DNA of 5,633 nucleotides from Anderseniella sp. (GTDB lineage Bacteria; Pseudomonadota; Alphaproteobacteria; Rhizobiales; Aestuariivirgaceae). Location: the NCBI GenBank assembly GCA_013041995.1, contig JABDRA010000542.1:1-5633 (forward strand), read 5' to 3'. Both the position numbers and the translations under genes were made by a program. How positions within the stretch are numbered: the first letter of the stretch is position 1; the number at the start of each line of letters is the position of its first letter. Below the pieces are notes generated by a model. That model was given only the letters and a program-made list of their open reading frames with translations. It was not told where the DNA came from and did not search any database. Shown here piece by piece: positions 4,399-5,633 of the stretch.

Positions 4399-5397
4399 AT
4401 GAATGAAATTTCCAATCCGCTCGTTGCCGAGTTCGAGCCTATCGACCCGGCGAAGTTCAAGAACCCGGACCTTACGGCCCTGGGAGAAGTGCGTGCCAGT
4501 GTCGCCCTGAGCGCGCTGGAAACGTTGTGGATCAATACCGGCACCCTGTGCAACATCACCTGTGCCAACTGCTATATTGAATCGTCGCCAACAAATGACC
4601 GGCTGGAGTATTTCAGGCTGGCTGACGCTGTGTCGCTGTTGGACGAGATTGCAGAGCTGAAGCTGGGCACGCGGGAAATCGCCTTTACCGGCGGTGAACC
4701 GTTCATGAATCCCGACATGCTGGCCATGATGGAAGCAGCGCTTTGCCGCGGCCATGACGTGCTGGTGCTGACCAACGCCATGCAGCCCATGCAGAGGCTG
4801 AAAATCAAGACCGGGCTGGTTAACCTGAACGGACGCTATCTGGGCCGCATCACCCTGCGTGTCAGCCTGGATCATTACGGCAAGGCCCTGCATGAGGAAG
4901 AGCGCGGACCAGACACCTGGGACAAGGCGGTTGCCGGCATGGACTGGCTCAACGCGCGAGGCTTCCGGATCGCCATTGCCGGGCGCACCTGCTGGGGCCA
5001 GACCGACGATATGTCCCGCACCGGTTACCGCGACCTGATTGCCGTGCGCGGCTGGCGGATTGACCCGGCCGACCGGGGCCAGCTGGTGCTGTTTCCGGAA
5101 ATGAACGAAAAAGTCGATGTCCCTGAAATAACCACCGCGTGCTGGGACATTTTAAGCAAACGCCCGGACGAGCAGATGTGCGCGACAAGCCGCATGGTGG
5201 TCAAGCGCAAGGGCGCAGATGCACCTGCCGTGATGCCGTGCACCCTGCTGCCTTATGACGGCGACTTTGAAATGGGGCCTGACCTTGCCTCAACACTCAA
5301 GGCCGACGGTGGCAACTTCTCTGACGGGGCGGTTAAGCTGAACCACCCGCATTGTGCGAAGTTCTGCGTGCTTGGCGGGGCCAGTTGCTCGGGTTGA
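4399..5397 (+). CDS. Radical SAM protein with C-terminal cysteine cluster
   Basis: Encodes 332 residues from the ATG at 4399. The radical SAM core shows CNITCANCYIE, with the C-x3-C-x2-C ligands Cys51, Cys55 and Cys58 for the [4Fe-4S] cluster that cleaves S-adenosylmethionine. It also has AFTGGEPFMNP with the GGEP SAM-amino-group motif at 98-101, and LRVSLDHY in the barrel. Beyond the barrel lie Cys248, Cys261, Cys281 and a terminal HCAKFCVLGGASCSG with Cys319, Cys323 and Cys330. Six cysteines in the last 85 residues suggest an auxiliary Fe-S cluster of SPASM or twitch type, as in MoaA- and PqqE-like enzymes. The reaction is unknown, and no precursor peptide or partner gene is visible within the window. 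The start was chosen because MNEISNPLVAEFEPIDP looks like the conserved N-terminus of the family. An in-frame ATG at 4348 is possible, and further extension would run into the tRNA. Neither start has a clear Shine-Dalgarno sequence. Confidence 0.88.
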   Translation: MNEISNPLVAEFEPIDPAKFKNPDLTALGEVRASVALSALETLWINTGTLCNITCANCYIESSPTNDRLEYFRLADAVSLLDEIAELKLGTREIAFTGGEPFMNPDMLAMMEAALCRGHDVLVLTNAMQPMQRLKIKTGLVNLNGRYLGRITLRVSLDHYGKALHEEERGPDTWDKAVAGMDWLNARGFRIAIAGRTCWGQTDDMSRTGYRDLIAVRGWRIDPADRGQLVLFPEMNEKVDVPEITTACWDILSKRPDEQMCATSRMVVKRKGADAPAVMPCTLLPYDGDFEMGPDLASTLKADGGNFSDGAVKLNHPHCAKFCVLGGASCSG

Positions 5398-5428
5398 GTG
5401 GGTGACGTGCGGGGTTTTATATCGCTCA

Positions 5429-5457
5429 CGCAAGCAACCTTCGGCTGCGCCTTTTTT
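5429..5457 (+). terminator. Probable intrinsic terminator of the radical SAM gene
   Basis: CGC-A-AGC (5429-5435) pairs with GCT-GCG (5444-5449, one bulged A) around a CTTCG-containing loop. It is followed by CC and six T (5452-5457), 31 nt past the stop codon. Confidence 0.55.
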
Positions 5458-5464
5458 GGTGGTC

Positions 5465-5495
5465 GAACAGCTTATCCGCCTGCGGCGGGCCGTTC
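5465..5495. repeat. Hairpin with GC-rich core
   Basis: CCGCC-tgc-GGCGG (5476-5488) forms the core, and GAAC (5465-5468) with GTTC (5492-5495) can close it. GTTCT (5492-5496) can alternatively pair with AGAAC (5504-5508). It is part of a hairpin-rich non-coding tail. Confidence 0.4.
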
Positions 5496-5515
5496 TCCGA
5501 GCCAGAACTCCTGTC

Positions 5516-5535
5516 ATCCCCATGAAAATGGGGAT
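5516..5535. repeat. REP-like palindrome with GAAA loop
   Basis: ATCCCCAT-GAAA-ATGGGGAT is a perfect 8-bp stem with a GNRA tetraloop, preceded by TGTC and followed by CCTG. The TCATCCCC...GGGGATCC layout resembles dispersed palindromic repeats found between genes in many Proteobacteria. That likeness is from memory and was not searched. Confidence 0.6.
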
Positions 5536-5566
5536 CCTGTGTCTTCGATTTGGTGTAGCTTTGGCA

Positions 5567-5632
5567 GCGGGAAGGAGATCGTTGGGATCCTGGCCGTTTG
5601 ACGGGCCGTGCATTGGCCTGATCCCTTCCCGC
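5567..5632. repeat. Nested inverted repeat at the window edge
   Basis: GCGGGAAGGAGATC (5567-5580) pairs with GATCCCTTCCCGC (5620-5632) with one bulged base. Inside, GGGATC-CT-GGCC (5584-5595) is partly complementary to GGCC-T-GATCCC (5615-5625), a competing fold. GGGATCCTG occurs twice in direct orientation (5531-5539 and 5584-5592). No credible gene lies in 5398-5633; this tail looks like repeat-derived intergenic DNA that may continue past the window. Confidence 0.5.
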
Positions 5633-5633
5633 C

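Noticed and set aside
5398..5601. Plus-strand frame just after the radical SAM stop
   Set aside because: It reads through a terminator and a palindromic repeat and has no Shine-Dalgarno sequence.
5290..5613. Minus-strand frame over the 3' end of the radical SAM gene and the repeat tail
   Set aside because: It is arginine-rich low-information sequence across hairpins and terminator, without a ribosome-binding site.
1..5633. CRISPR array, toxin-antitoxin pair or defence system
   Set aside because: There are no regularly spaced direct repeats and no recognisable defence genes. The repeats present are inverted and non-periodic.

Overview
This window looks like chromosome from an alphaproteobacterium with moderately high GC. 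The evidence is the kind of proteins seen: a CocE/NonD-type hydrolase with a C-terminal extension, a Crp-type regulator, a periplasmic solute-binding protein and a MoaA-like radical SAM enzyme. A tRNA-Gly with an encoded CCA end is also present. Taxonomy is inferred from protein resemblance, not from a marker gene.

Layout, left to right. 1-970: the 3' part of a CocE/NonD (peptidase S15-like) hydrolase gene on +, cut by the window edge. 1000-1719: a Crp/Fnr-family regulator on -, convergent with the hydrolase and separated from it by a 29-bp gap holding a small hairpin. 1723-1990: a compact non-coding element of about 262 bp with 31-bp perfect terminal inverted repeats, a TTA direct repeat at each edge and two internal hairpins. 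It abuts the first codons of the regulator. 1991-2105: a regulatory region with a near-consensus Crp box, a -10 hexamer at class II spacing and a strong Shine-Dalgarno sequence, all pointing at a small ORF. 2106-2360: that ORF, an 84-residue single-span membrane or exported protein of unknown function. 2361-2474: a convergent gap with an 11-bp perfect stem-loop. 2475-4025: a probable two-gene operon on -, with a solute-binding protein upstream of a small alpha/beta hydrolase. 4197-4270: tRNA-Gly(CCC) on -, with its own promoter. 4399-5397: a radical SAM protein on +. 5398-5633: non-coding DNA rich in hairpins, with a terminator and palindromic repeats.

The most interesting part is 1723-2105. 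The regulator has the Crp-type recognition helix (R-E-x3-R), and a TGTG-N8-CACA site lies just beyond the inverted-repeat element. The site is centred 41.5 bp upstream of the start point predicted from a TAGGAT hexamer, which is class II Crp promoter geometry for the small membrane-protein gene. The element appears to have landed between this site and the regulator's start codon, pushing the regulator about 262 bp from what was probably a shared divergent promoter region. The regulator now begins at a TTG beside an A8 tract, with no good ribosome-binding site.

No CRISPR array, complete insertion sequence, integrase or defence system was seen.
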